Made by a program: the position numbers and the translations under genes
Shown: one piece after another, positions 33,287 to 41,938 of the stretch
Layout of the letters: the number at the start of each line of letters is the position of its first letter
Position numbering within the stretch: the stretch's first letter is position 1
Source: Alistipes sp. CHKCI003
Lineage (GTDB): Bacteria > Bacteroidota > Bacteroidia > Bacteroidales > Rikenellaceae
Length of the DNA stretch: 64,000 bases
Reading direction: 5' to 3'
NCBI RefSeq assembly: GCF_900021155.1
Contig: NZ_FCNT01000027.1
Location: forward strand, 1-64,000
Notes under the pieces: generated by a model
Seen by the model: only the letters and a program-made list of their open reading frames with translations
What the model was told of the DNA's origin: nothing
Database searches by the model: none

Positions 33287-34615
33287 TCAAATGGTAAATC
33301 CGGCACAAGTGATTATTCTGTGGCTCGCCGAAAAAATGTAATCACCATCCGTATCCACATCACCATTTTCTTTATCAATGATCTCAGCTCCTTTCTTCAA
33401 GTCGAAAACTTCCGAATAATAGTAACCGTCATAATCACCATCGTATCCATAATTACAATGATATAAAGTCCTCCATTCCTCCGTGTACCCCGTTCCGCTC
33501 GGATCGGCAAGCGCTCTTTTTTGTTCGATGCGTCCGTCGATCACCCATGCATGACCTTTGTTGACTGACAAATCAGACCCCCGCACATACACCGGCAAAT
33601 TGAACGATGTAAGCATCATGTCGACCTGATTCGTACTGTAATCCACATCCAACGCCATTTTGAATCGGAAATTTCTCAGAAAATAGGATGCCTCCGATAT
33701 AGAGGAACTACTACCTTCATTCCCATTGTATTTCATATTTACTGCACTGCCTATACTCAACATCAGCCATGCCACAGCCCTCGATCCTACCGAATCATCT
33801 TCTGATTCATAAGTATATTTGCCGGCATCCATATCGCGGAAGATCGCCTCCCAGTCGATTTTCTCGCCATTGATGGTTTTCAGATCTTCGGGAAAAATGT
33901 AATTCCGCTGCCAATAATACTTATACAATACAGATGTGATGATCTGCGCCACTGCAACGGCCACACAACCCGTATAAACTCCATTTGTTCTGTACTTCTT
34001 CACATAATAGTTATAGGGTCCGTCCTGATTCCATTTCACATAGGTCAGAATCGGCGTCTTTTCGATCGTACGCCATACTTGGCTGACGAGATAGGGGGAG
34101 GGAGCATCCGTAGGCGACACGGAATCGTCCGGAAAATCCTCGCTCAAACCTTGTACATACTCCACCAGCTCGGGTCGCAGCGCCGGATTTTCCGTATCGG
34201 GATCGTCCGCAAGCGAAGCCGCCACGAATTCTGCGGCCGAAAGATTACCCTGCTCCGTAACGGCGATTACCGACGGGATACGGTCGTCGGCACCCAGAAT
34301 GGCGTAGCCGCCGTCGTTGTCGAAATTCACGATGTGGATCAGATCCCCGATTTCGTCCGCCGCTTCCGACCGCGTGGCGGCCGTCAGCTCCGAAGCCGCG
34401 AGCGTCTCGACGCTCCTCACGCTGCGTCCGCCCCCACGTGTCGTGCCGTCGATCTCGCAGAGCAGACCGTCGAGATCGGCCAACGCCTGTGCGACCGGTA
34501 CCTTATGAGGATCACGAGGCGGTTCCGCAAGAGTGTCCGTTTCATTCTGCACGCATGCCGCAAAAAACAGAGAAAATACGAATACGGACCCGAAGAACAG
34601 ACCGAACCTTTTCAT
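33287..34615 (-). CDS. C10 family (streptopain-like) cysteine peptidase, lipoprotein
   Basis: A 442-residue protein with lipobox FAAC (Cys21), an N-terminal Spi/propeptide-like region (about 35-170, including GGYAILGADDRIP), and a C10 catalytic domain. The nucleophile is Cys217 in YTGCVAVAVAQI and the catalytic His is His355 in GHAWVIDG; LYHCNYGYDGDYDGYY follows. SpeB and the Bfp proteases are secreted as zymogens and cleave host or bacterial proteins. Base composition is lower in GC than the surroundings (23 G+C in the 60 bases 33661-33720), suggesting acquisition. The gene is followed by a lipoprotein gene. Confidence 0.9.
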   Translation of the reverse strand: MKRFGLFFGSVFVFSLFFAACVQNETDTLAEPPRDPHKVPVAQALADLDGLLCEIDGTTRGGGRSVRSVETLAASELTAATRSEAADEIGDLIHIVNFDNDGGYAILGADDRIPSVIAVTEQGNLSAAEFVAASLADDPDTENPALRPELVEYVQGLSEDFPDDSVSPTDAPSPYLVSQVWRTIEKTPILTYVKWNQDGPYNYYVKKYRTNGVYTGCVAVAVAQIITSVLYKYYWQRNYIFPEDLKTINGEKIDWEAIFRDMDAGKYTYESEDDSVGSRAVAWLMLSIGSAVNMKYNGNEGSSSSISEASYFLRNFRFKMALDVDYSTNQVDMMLTSFNLPVYVRGSDLSVNKGHAWVIDGRIEQKRALADPSGTGYTEEWRTLYHCNYGYDGDYDGYYYSEVFDLKKGAEIIDKENGDVDTDGDYIFSASHRIITCAGFTI

Positions 34616-35296
34616 AAGCGAACAATTTTAGCGATAATCAAAGATAACACGATTCATCCTTGCGGCACAGGCCCTTGACCTAACAGCGCATCAACGAGCC
34701 TTTAAGCATTATATTACCCGAAACGGCCGCCGTGAAGCAACCATGCGGGAAGGGCTCCGAGGGGGGGGGAAAATTCCCGATTTCGCGGCAGCGTCCGGCT
34801 CCGTATCATACCCTGTTTCCGCGAAGCCGCGAACCGTTTTCCCGACTGCGGCGGAGCCCATGCATGGAGGAGGTATGGTAAAAGAGGGCGGCGAAAAACG
34901 CCACCCTCTCCCACGCAGAACAACAGACATCCATCCGGCATTCGGTGAATGCAATGGAAAAATGTTCCGGAGGCGCTTCGTAAGAAACATTTTTCCGACT
35001 CCGTCCGCGGTGTTGAGGCGCACCCGTCGAATTACGTAGACAAAATTATCCATTCCTCTTACGGGTGGTGCAGTTTTTCTCCTTTTTTCATATCATAGGT
35101 CCCTAAAATTGTATATATTATTGTACTTTCAGCCGTTTTTTCGACCGAATATTTTATATTTATTGCATTCGGCCTCCTCCCGCGTCGGACCGAAGCGCCC
35201 GCTCCGAAAACGAAAGCCTTTCAAAAAATTTACTATTTTTGCAATATCTTTGCACACCGGACGTTAAGGAATCAACGGAAAACACATACCACAGAA
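34616..35296. other. Intergenic region with G9 tract and inverted repeats
   Basis: These 681 bases lie between the divergent C10 protease and moxR operons. They contain a G9 tract (34761-34769), an imperfect hairpin GAGGGCGGCG/CGCCACCCTC (34884-34908), an inverted repeat GGAAAAATGTTCC/GAAACATTTTTCC (34956-34996), and an AT-rich promoter zone from about 35080. A 114-codon minus frame (34709-35053) crosses these repeats and has no family features. No gene is called. Confidence 0.55.
35234..35252 (+). promoter_or_regulatory. Two overlapping -7 boxes upstream of moxR
   Basis: TATTTTTG at 35234-35241 and TATCTTTG at 35245-35252 both match TAnnTTTG and lie 45-55 bases before the moxR ATG. The -33 matches are weak, so which one is used is open. 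Confidence 0.5.
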
Positions 35297-36295
35297 ATGA
35301 GCGAAGTCATCAACATCAAAGAACTCAACGAGCGGATCGAGCGCGAAAGCGTCTTCGTCGATACGCTGCGCACCGAAATCGGCAAGGTGATCGTGGGTCA
35401 GACCCATCTGGTCGATACGCTGCTGATCGGCCTGCTCTCCAACGGGCACATCCTGCTCGAAGGCGTGCCGGGACTGGCCAAAACCCTCGCCATCACGACC
35501 CTCGCCAAGGCCGTGGACGCACAGTTTTCGCGCATACAGTTCACGCCCGATCTGCTGCCGGCCGATCTCATAGGCACGCTGATCTATTCGCAGAAGAACG
35601 AGGAGTTCATCGTCAAGAAAGGCCCCGTGTTCGCCAACTTCGTGCTGGCGGACGAGATCAACCGCTCGCCCGCGAAGGTGCAGTCGGCGCTGCTCGAAGC
35701 CATGCAGGAGCGGCAGGTAACCATCGGCGAGGAGACCTATCCCCTGCCGCAGCCGTTTCTGGTGCTCGCCACGCAGAACCCGCTGGAGCAGGAAGGCACC
35801 TATCCTCTGCCCGAGGCACAGGTCGACCGCTTCATGCTCAAGGCCAAGATTTCCTACCCCAAGAAACAGGAGGAGCGCGACATCGTGCGCATGAACCTCT
35901 CGGGCTCGGGCATGCCCGAAGTGAACAAGGTCGTCTCGCCCGAGGACATCGTGAAGGCCCGCCGCGTCGTCGAGGACGTCTACATGGACGAGAAAATCGA
36001 AAAATACATTATCGACATCATCTTCGCCACGCGCGAACCGGCCGAATACAACCTCCAGAAACTCCAATCGCTGATCGCCTACGGCGGTTCGCCTCGTGCG
36101 TCGATCTCGCTGGCCAAGGCCGCCCGCGCCTACGCCTTCATCCGCCGCCGCGGCTATGTGATCCCCGAGGACGTGCGGGCCGTCTGCCACGACGTGCTGC
36201 GCCACCGCATCGGCCTCACGTACGAAGCCGAGGCCGAGAACATCTCCTCGGAGGAGATCATCACCGACATCCTCAACAACGTAATCGTACCCTAA
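35297..36295 (+). CDS. moxR: MoxR-type AAA+ ATPase of the Bat operon
   Basis: A 332-residue AAA+ ATPase with Walker A GVPGLAKT (56-63), Walker B VLADEINRSPAK, sensor LVLATQNPLEQEG and the C-terminal lid with RASISLAKAARAYAF. MoxR proteins act as chaperones with VWA-domain partners; two VWA proteins and a DUF58 protein follow in the same operon. The DUF58 gene starts 2 bases after this stop codon. Confidence 0.95.
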   Translation: MSEVINIKELNERIERESVFVDTLRTEIGKVIVGQTHLVDTLLIGLLSNGHILLEGVPGLAKTLAITTLAKAVDAQFSRIQFTPDLLPADLIGTLIYSQKNEEFIVKKGPVFANFVLADEINRSPAKVQSALLEAMQERQVTIGEETYPLPQPFLVLATQNPLEQEGTYPLPEAQVDRFMLKAKISYPKKQEERDIVRMNLSGSGMPEVNKVVSPEDIVKARRVVEDVYMDEKIEKYIIDIIFATREPAEYNLQKLQSLIAYGGSPRASISLAKAARAYAFIRRRGYVIPEDVRAVCHDVLRHRIGLTYEAEAENISSEEIITDILNNVIVP

Positions 36296-36297
36296 CG

Positions 36298-37182
36298 ATG
36301 CAGGAGAGCGAGAACGATATTCTCAGGCGCGTCCGCAAGATCGAGATCAAGACCCGCGGTCTTTCCAACGAGATCTTCGCCGGAAAGTACCACACGGCTT
36401 TCCGCGGGCGGGGTATGTCGTTTTCCGAAGTGAGGGAGTACCGCGCGGGCGACGACGTGCGCGACATCGACTGGAACGTTACGGCCCGTTCGTCGAAACC
36501 CCACATCAAGGTCTACGAAGAGGAGCGCGAACTGACGATGATGCTTCTCGTGGACGTGTCCGGTTCGCGTATGTTCGGCACCGCCGAACGGCTCAAAAAG
36601 AACGTCATGACCGAGATCGCCGCCGTGCTGGCCTTCTCCGCCGTGCAGAACAACGACAAGGTGGGGTGCATCTTCTTTTCGGACAAGGTCGAGAAGTTCA
36701 TCCCTCCGAAAAAGGGACGCAGCCACATCCTGACGATCATCCGCGAGCTCGTCGGCTTCCGCCCCGGGTCGGCGGGCACGAAGCTCTCGGAGCCGATCCG
36801 CTTCCTCACCAATGTAAATAAAAAACGCTGCACGACCTTCATCCTTTCGGATTTCATGGATTCGTCGAACGACCGGGAGGCGCTGGACGATGCGCTGAAG
36901 ATCGCCGGAGGCCGCCACGATCTGGTCGGAATACGCGTCTACGATCCGCGCGAAACGGAGCTTCCGGACGTGGGCATCCTCGAATTGCAGGACGCCGAAA
37001 CGGGGCGCAAGGTCTGGACCGACACCTCGTCGCGCGCCGTGCGCGACCACTACGCCGAATCGTGGAGGCGCCGTTCGGACGAGATCGAACATACGCTCCG
37101 GCACAACCGCATCGACACGGCTACGGTCTCCACGGAGTGCGACTATGTCGTCGAACTGATTAAACTCTTCAAACAACGATGA
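36298..37182 (+). CDS. DUF58 domain protein
   Basis: A 294-residue soluble protein from MQESENDIL, two bases after moxR. The DUF58 signature is YRAGDDVRDIDWNVTAR, followed by a VWA-like fold with the MIDAS-type motif LLVDVSGSRMFG and TFILSDFMDSS. DUF58 proteins are the constant partners of MoxR ATPases in Bacteroidetes Bat loci and are thought to assemble periplasmic or membrane complexes. Its stop codon overlaps an ATG at 37179. Confidence 0.92.
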   Translation: MQESENDILRRVRKIEIKTRGLSNEIFAGKYHTAFRGRGMSFSEVREYRAGDDVRDIDWNVTARSSKPHIKVYEEERELTMMLLVDVSGSRMFGTAERLKKNVMTEIAAVLAFSAVQNNDKVGCIFFSDKVEKFIPPKKGRSHILTIIRELVGFRPGSAGTKLSEPIRFLTNVNKKRCTTFILSDFMDSSNDREALDDALKIAGGRHDLVGIRVYDPRETELPDVGILELQDAETGRKVWTDTSSRAVRDHYAESWRRRSDEIEHTLRHNRIDTATVSTECDYVVELIKLFKQR

Positions 37183-37403
37183 GTAGTTTCCGTTACATGG
37201 CTGCAATCGCCCCCGCACCTGCACGAACGGGCCTCCGGTCCGATTCGGCGGACCGGCACGTTCCGAGCCTCCGCCGGGGCCGTTCCCCGAAAGAGGGCGA
37301 AGCATGCGGACCCGACCGAAAGAGCGGGAGGACAGCGCACCGGCCCGAAGCACAGAATCGGAGGACGGTTCGCTCAGGCGGGCAGAGAGGCGGACGGAGC
37401 CGC

Positions 37404-38384
37404 ATGCCCGGACGCTTCGGCGCTTTCGCCGCCGCCCTGTTTGCGGCGGGCATCGCCTCGGGACAGGAGCAGCCCTCGGTCCGGGCCCGCATCGAACCCG
37501 ACAGCATCATGATCGGCGACCGCTTCGAATACGTGATCGAGGTGGACAAGGATCAGGTGCAAGTGGTGGAGTTCCCCGAATTCCACCCCGACGGCAGCGG
37601 CATCGAGCTGGTCCGGAGCCTGCCCGTCGATACGCTCGCACGCGATGGCCGTGCACAGAAGCTCCGCAAACGCTACGTGCTGGCCGCCTTCGACGAAGGC
37701 AACTACGCCCTCGGCAAGGCCGGCGTGCTCTATGCCGGCAAGAACATCGTGGACACGCTTTACAGCGACGACTCGCTCTACCTGCACGTCGCTACCTTCC
37801 AGATCGACTCCACGTCGCACTCGATCTACGACCTCAAGGCGCAGAAGACGCTTCCGTTCCGCTTCGGCGAGGTGAGCGGCTACGTGAAGTGGGGGCTTCT
37901 GGCGCTGCTCGCGCTGCTCGCGGCACTCTATGCCGCACAAAAGCTGCTCGCCCGCCACGGACGCAGCGTGGGCAGTCTATTCCGCTCCGCACCGCCGCAG
38001 CCGCCGCACGTCGTGGCGATTCAAGCGCTCGAAGCGCTGCACCACCAGAAACTCTGGCAGAACAACCGGTACAAACTCTATTATTCGGGACTTACCGACA
38101 TTCTGCGCACCTACATCGCCGCCCGCTACGGGATCGGAGCCATGGAGATGACCTCCGACGAGATCATCGAAGCCATGCGCCGCATCGACGACATGCCCCA
38201 GAAGAGCGCCATGGACCTTACGGCCATTCTGCGCGACGCCGACCTCGTGAAGTTCGCCAAGGCCACGCCCGACGCCGAACAGAACGAGGCGGACTACTTG
38301 AAAGCCTACTACTTCGTCGAGGAGACCAAACTCGTCGAGGAGGAGCCTGCGGGCGATAACGAACCATCCGCACCGGAGTCATGA
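37404..38384 (+). CDS. BatD-like membrane protein of the Bat operon
   Basis: About 326 residues from MPGRFGAFAAALFAAGIASG, a clear signal peptide. A frame-compatible ATG at 37179 overlapping the previous stop would add 75 Arg/Pro-rich residues in front of it and is less likely. The mature part has a beta-rich periplasmic domain (VRARIEPDSIMIGDRFEY), one transmembrane helix (WGLLALLALLAALYAAQKLL) and a cytoplasmic helical tail ending in acidic residues. The layout recalls the BatD/oxygen-tolerance family in short form, but I do not recognise the full BatD repeat structure. It overlaps the TPR gene by 4 bases. Confidence 0.78.
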   Translation: MPGRFGAFAAALFAAGIASGQEQPSVRARIEPDSIMIGDRFEYVIEVDKDQVQVVEFPEFHPDGSGIELVRSLPVDTLARDGRAQKLRKRYVLAAFDEGNYALGKAGVLYAGKNIVDTLYSDDSLYLHVATFQIDSTSHSIYDLKAQKTLPFRFGEVSGYVKWGLLALLALLAALYAAQKLLARHGRSVGSLFRSAPPQPPHVVAIQALEALHHQKLWQNNRYKLYYSGLTDILRTYIAARYGIGAMEMTSDEIIEAMRRIDDMPQKSAMDLTAILRDADLVKFAKATPDAEQNEADYLKAYYFVEETKLVEEEPAGDNEPSAPES

Positions 38385-39136
38385 AACAGCATACGATCAT
38401 CCGCTTCCTGCTCTGCCTCGCGGCAATCGCCTTCTCAGGCGCCGCCGCGGCACAGCACATGCCCGAGCGCAGCCTCGTGCGCAAAGGCAACCGCCAGTAC
38501 GACAAGGGGAACTACGAACAGAGCATCGAACGCTACACGCGGGCGCTCGAAGCCGCTCCGCAAAGTTTCGAAGCGGCCTACGATCTGGGCAACGCACTCT
38601 ACAAGGCCGAGCGCTACGACAAGGCCGCCGAAACGATGCGCGCCGCGGCGGCCGACACGCTGCGCACGGACGCCGAACGTGCCGAAGCCTTCTACAACCT
38701 CGGCAACGCCCAATTCAAACAGGAACAGTACAAGGAGGCGCTCGAAAGCTACAAACAATCCCTGCGGTTCAACCCCGCCGACGAAGAGGCCAAATACAAC
38801 TATGCCTACACCAAGCGGCTGCTTCAGGAGAATCGACAGGACCGGCAGCAGGATCAAAACGAAAAACAGGACCCAAACGAGGAGCAGCAACAGAACGGGC
38901 AGAACGGGCAGGACGGACAGCCGGAGGATGGCCGGCAGGACGAGCAGGAGCAGCCGGCCGAACCCGAAGAGGAGCAGGGCGACGAACGGAGCGCCGAAGC
39001 GCAGGCTGCGCCCGAAGGCATCTCGCCCGAGGAGCAGGAGCGGATGCTCGACGCCATACAGGCTCAGGAAGACAGGACACAGGAAAAACTGAAGGAGAAA
39101 CAGGGCGTCGTGGTACGCGGTAAAAAGAACTGGTAA
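38381..39136 (+). CDS. batC: TPR protein (BatC-like)
   Basis: A 251-residue protein with a signal peptide (FLLCLAAIAFSGAAAAQ), three TPR units at about 30-145 (RKGNRQYDKGNYEQSIERYT; FYNLGNAQFKQEQYKEALES), a Gln/Asp/Glu-rich low-complexity linker at about 150-205, and a C-terminal helix. This is the BatC pattern of the Bacteroides aerotolerance operon. It overlaps the preceding gene by 4 bases and precedes the two VWA genes by 2 bases; in many relatives it follows them. Confidence 0.85.
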   Translation: MKQHTIIRFLLCLAAIAFSGAAAAQHMPERSLVRKGNRQYDKGNYEQSIERYTRALEAAPQSFEAAYDLGNALYKAERYDKAAETMRAAAADTLRTDAERAEAFYNLGNAQFKQEQYKEALESYKQSLRFNPADEEAKYNYAYTKRLLQENRQDRQQDQNEKQDPNEEQQQNGQNGQDGQPEDGRQDEQEQPAEPEEEQGDERSAEAQAAPEGISPEEQERMLDAIQAQEDRTQEKLKEKQGVVVRGKKNW

Positions 39137-39138
39137 AG

Positions 39139-40125
39139 ATGACATTCGCACATCCATATTTTCTCTGGCTGCTCGCGGTACTGATCCCCATGACGGCATG
39201 GTACGTCTACCGCACGCGACGGGGCGGCGCCGCGATCCGCATCTCGACCGTCGCCGGCGTCGTCCGCGCACCGAAGACCGTGCGCTACTTTCTGCGCCAC
39301 GTGCCGTTCGTGCTGCGCTGCGCCGCCGTGGCGCTGCTCGTCGTCGCACTGGCGCGCCCCCGCTCCGCGGAGCACAACAGCCGCACGAATGCCGAAGGCA
39401 TCGACATCATGCTGGCGATCGACGTTTCGGGGTCGATGCTGGCACGCGACTTCCGCCCCGACCGCATCACGGCGGCCAAGGAGGTCGCCGGCACCTTCAT
39501 CGCCGACCGCTACGGCGACCGGATCGGTCTGGTGGTCTTTGCGGGCGAAGCCTACACGCAGAGTCCTCTGACGACGGATCAGGGGACGCTGCAAACGCTC
39601 CTGAGCCGCATACGCAGCGGCCTCGTCGAAGACGGCACGGCCATCGGCAACGGACTGGCCACGGCCATCAACCGCCTGCGCGAGAGCGACGCCAAGTCGA
39701 AGGTCATCATCCTTCTGACCGACGGCGAGAACAACGCGGGACAGATCGCCCCCGCGACGGCGGCCGAGATCGCCCGTGCCCAAGGCATCCGGGTCTACAC
39801 GATCGGCGTCGGCACCCGCGGCAAGGCTCCCTATCCCTATCTCGACATGTTCGGCAACATCACCTACCAGATGGCCGACGTGAAGATCGACGAAGAGACC
39901 CTGCGCCAGATCGCCCGAACGACCGGCGGCGAATACTTCCGCGCCACGGACAAATCCAAGCTCGAAGCGATCTACGAGCAGATCAACCGGCTCGAAAAGA
40001 GCAAGGTCGAAATCTCCGAATTCACCGTCTACCACGAGCAGTACCTCGGTTGGGCGCTGGCAGGGCTGCTGCTGCTGTTGGCCGAGTTCCTGCTGTCGAA
40101 TCTCGCACTGAAAAAATTACCCTAA
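39139..40125 (+). CDS. batA: VWA domain protein BatA
   Basis: A 328-residue membrane protein: two N-terminal transmembrane segments (FLWLLAVLIPMTAWYVY and VLRCAAVALLVVALA), a VWA domain with the metal-binding MIDAS motif AIDVSGSML (about 93-101) and LLTDGENNAG, and a C-terminal transmembrane helix (GLLLLLAEFLLSNLAL). The VWA domain should face the periplasm. Bat proteins support envelope integrity or oxygen and stress tolerance in anaerobic Bacteroidetes and spirochaetes; the exact activity is unknown. The next VWA paralogue starts 3 bases downstream. Confidence 0.92.
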   Translation: MTFAHPYFLWLLAVLIPMTAWYVYRTRRGGAAIRISTVAGVVRAPKTVRYFLRHVPFVLRCAAVALLVVALARPRSAEHNSRTNAEGIDIMLAIDVSGSMLARDFRPDRITAAKEVAGTFIADRYGDRIGLVVFAGEAYTQSPLTTDQGTLQTLLSRIRSGLVEDGTAIGNGLATAINRLRESDAKSKVIILLTDGENNAGQIAPATAAEIARAQGIRVYTIGVGTRGKAPYPYLDMFGNITYQMADVKIDEETLRQIARTTGGEYFRATDKSKLEAIYEQINRLEKSKVEISEFTVYHEQYLGWALAGLLLLLAEFLLSNLALKKLP

Positions 40126-40128
40126 GCC

Positions 40129-41163
40129 ATGTTCCGATTCGCACATCCGCAATATCTGTGGCTGCTGCTGGCCGTGCCGGCTCTCATAGCTCTCTACTGG
40201 GCCGCCGCGCGAAACCGCCGCAAACGCCTCGCCCGCTTCGGCGATCCGACGCTGCTGCGCGGACTGATGCCCGAGGTCTCGACGGGCCGCGTCCGGCTCA
40301 AATCCATCCTCTTCACGGCGGCCGTAGCGCTGCTCGTGCTGGCGCTCGCACGGCCCCAATGGGGTTCGAAGCTCCGCGAGGAGACGTCGGAGGGCATCGA
40401 GATGATGCTCGTGGTCGACGTCTCGAACTCGATGCTGGCCGAAGATTTCGCCCCCAACCGTCTCGAACGCACCAAATACGCCATCGACAGACTCTTCGAC
40501 GGTCTCCGGCAGGACCGCGTGGGACTGGTCGTCTTCGCCGGCGAACCCAAAGTACAGCTTCCGATCACCTCGGACTACCGCATGGCGAAGGCTTTCGCCC
40601 GCAAGATCGACCCCTCGCTGGTAGCGGTGCAGGGCACGGCCGTCGGCAAAGCGCTCTCGCAGGCGTTGATGTCCTTTTCGAGCGAGACCGAGCAGAATCA
40701 CAGCCGCGTCATCGTGCTGATTACCGACGGCGAGAACCACGAAGACGACGCCGTCGCCGTTGCCGAGCGGGCCAAGGAACTGGGTATCCGCATCTTCACG
40801 ATCGGCATCGGCACGCCTGAGGGAGCTCCGATCCGCATCGGCGGCGAGTTCATCCGCGACGAAAAGGGCGACATGGTGGTCTCGAAACTCGACGAACAGA
40901 TGTTGCAGCAAATCGCCGACATCACGGGCGGAGCCTATGTCCGGTCGTCGAATCAGTCGGTCGGACTGGACGAAATCGTACAGAGCATCAACCGGATGGA
41001 AGCCACGGAGCTCTCGACCGTCAAATTCGAGGAGTACAACGAACAATACCAGTACCTCGTAGGGCTGGCCCTGTTTCTGCTGCTCGCGGAGTTCTTCCTG
41101 CTCGACCGCCGCAATCCGTTGCTGGCGCGGTTCAATATCTTCCGCGAGGAGCGACCGGAGTAG
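40129..41163 (+). CDS. batB: VWA domain protein BatB
   Basis: A 344-residue paralogue of the preceding protein with the same topology: N-terminal transmembrane helices (YLWLLLAVPALIALYWAAA; LFTAAVALLVLALA), MIDAS motif VVDVSNSML (about 95-103), VLITDGENHEDDA, and a C-terminal helix (LFLLLAEFFLLDRR). It is the last gene of the operon; typical downstream members batD and batE are not present. Confidence 0.92.
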   Translation: MFRFAHPQYLWLLLAVPALIALYWAAARNRRKRLARFGDPTLLRGLMPEVSTGRVRLKSILFTAAVALLVLALARPQWGSKLREETSEGIEMMLVVDVSNSMLAEDFAPNRLERTKYAIDRLFDGLRQDRVGLVVFAGEPKVQLPITSDYRMAKAFARKIDPSLVAVQGTAVGKALSQALMSFSSETEQNHSRVIVLITDGENHEDDAVAVAERAKELGIRIFTIGIGTPEGAPIRIGGEFIRDEKGDMVVSKLDEQMLQQIADITGGAYVRSSNQSVGLDEIVQSINRMEATELSTVKFEEYNEQYQYLVGLALFLLLAEFFLLDRRNPLLARFNIFREERPE

Positions 41164-41442
41164 CCGCACCTGTCGTCCGCTCCTCCCGCAGTCGGAGCAG
41201 ACTGCCGGTTCCGCGAAACCGGCCTCTTTTCTCTACCTCGTTCCACGCCGGCGCAGCCCCCGGACGCGGGTTCGGAACGGGCAGCGGCAATGCCGCGAAG
41301 ATCGTCCCGCCCCCTCCGCATGCGGCGGATGCGCATTGTTCGGCGGCCTGCGCTGCGCCGTCCGTCGGCGAGACGCCGCCGGAACATCAGTGGGGGGAGA
41401 TCGTTTTTAGGGAGAAATTTCCCCGATTCGACGAGAAATAGT

Positions 41443-41450
41443 TATCTTTG
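41443..41450 (+). promoter_or_regulatory. -7 box of the RNase P RNA gene
   Basis: TATCTTTG ends 4 bases before the RNA's 5' stem. A -33 TTTG is not evident at the expected spacing. Confidence 0.6.
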
Positions 41451-41454
41451 CCTC

Positions 41455-41816
41455 GCAAGTCCGCCTTGTCGCTGCCCGACCGTCGGGGAGAGGAAAGTCC
41501 GGGCAACACAGAGCACCGCGCAAGCTAACGGCTTGATATCCGTGAGGGTATAGGAGCGTAACAGAGAATGACCGCCTGTACGGGACTTGGCGTTTCGTGT
41601 GCAGGCAAGGGTGAAAAGGCGGGGTAAGAGCCCACCGCGGAGGCAGCGATGTCGTCCGGCCGTACGTCTCGCGGGTTGCAAGACCATGTATACCGGCAAT
41701 CAAGGGCTGCTCGTCCGATGCCGGGGGGTAGGTTGCTTGAGACGGCGGGAGACCGCCGCCCTAGATAAATGACAAGGGCCCCGGAAGGGGTACAGAACCC
41801 GGCTTACAGGACTTGC
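41455..41816 (+). ncRNA. rnpB: RNase P RNA
   Basis: Bacterial type A RNase P RNA of about 362 bases. The first helix pairs GCAAGTCC (5') with GGACTTGC (3'). Conserved regions are present: GAGAGGAAAGTCCGGGC near the 5' end, the AGATAAATGACAAGGGCC segment, and ACAGAACCCGGCTTACAG near the 3' end. It is the ribozyme that matures tRNA 5' ends. A hairpin with a T-run starts 10 bases after the end. Confidence 0.97.
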
Positions 41817-41826
41817 GATTAAAAAA

Positions 41827-41862
41827 AGGGGCTGTCTAACAAGTTTTAGACACCCCTTTTTA
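41827..41862 (+). terminator. Terminator of rnpB, formed by the left half of repeat C
   Basis: AGGGGCTGTCTAA (41827-41839) pairs with TTAGACACCCCT (41846-41857), one bulged C, followed by TTTTT. The left arm can alternatively pair with the distal arm of repeat C at 41922-41938. Confidence 0.75.
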
Positions 41863-41938
41863 TTCGTACCTGCTATTCGGGAATTTTTTCCGAATACGCA
41901 ATTCCCAAAGGATTGAAACAGCTTGTCAGACAGCCCCT
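41827..41938. repeat. Palindromic element, copy C (112 bp)
   Basis: The ends AGGGGCTGTCTAACAAG and CTTGTCAGACAGCCCCT match those of copies A and B, but the interior is different: it contains TTTTAGACACCCC and an inner hairpin ATTCGGGAA/TTCCGAAT. It lies between the convergent ends of rnpB and folE. Shared ends with unrelated interiors point to a family of non-autonomous elements or a terminator module. Confidence 0.82.

Noticed and set aside
34709..35053. 114-codon minus-strand frame
   Set aside because: It crosses a G9 tract and inverted repeats, is Pro/Arg-rich, and has no recognisable domain or promoter.
37179..37403. 75-residue N-terminal extension of the BatD-like protein
   Set aside because: It is Arg/Pro-rich, precedes a complete signal peptide and contains a hairpin, so the start at 37404 is preferred although 37179 cannot be excluded.
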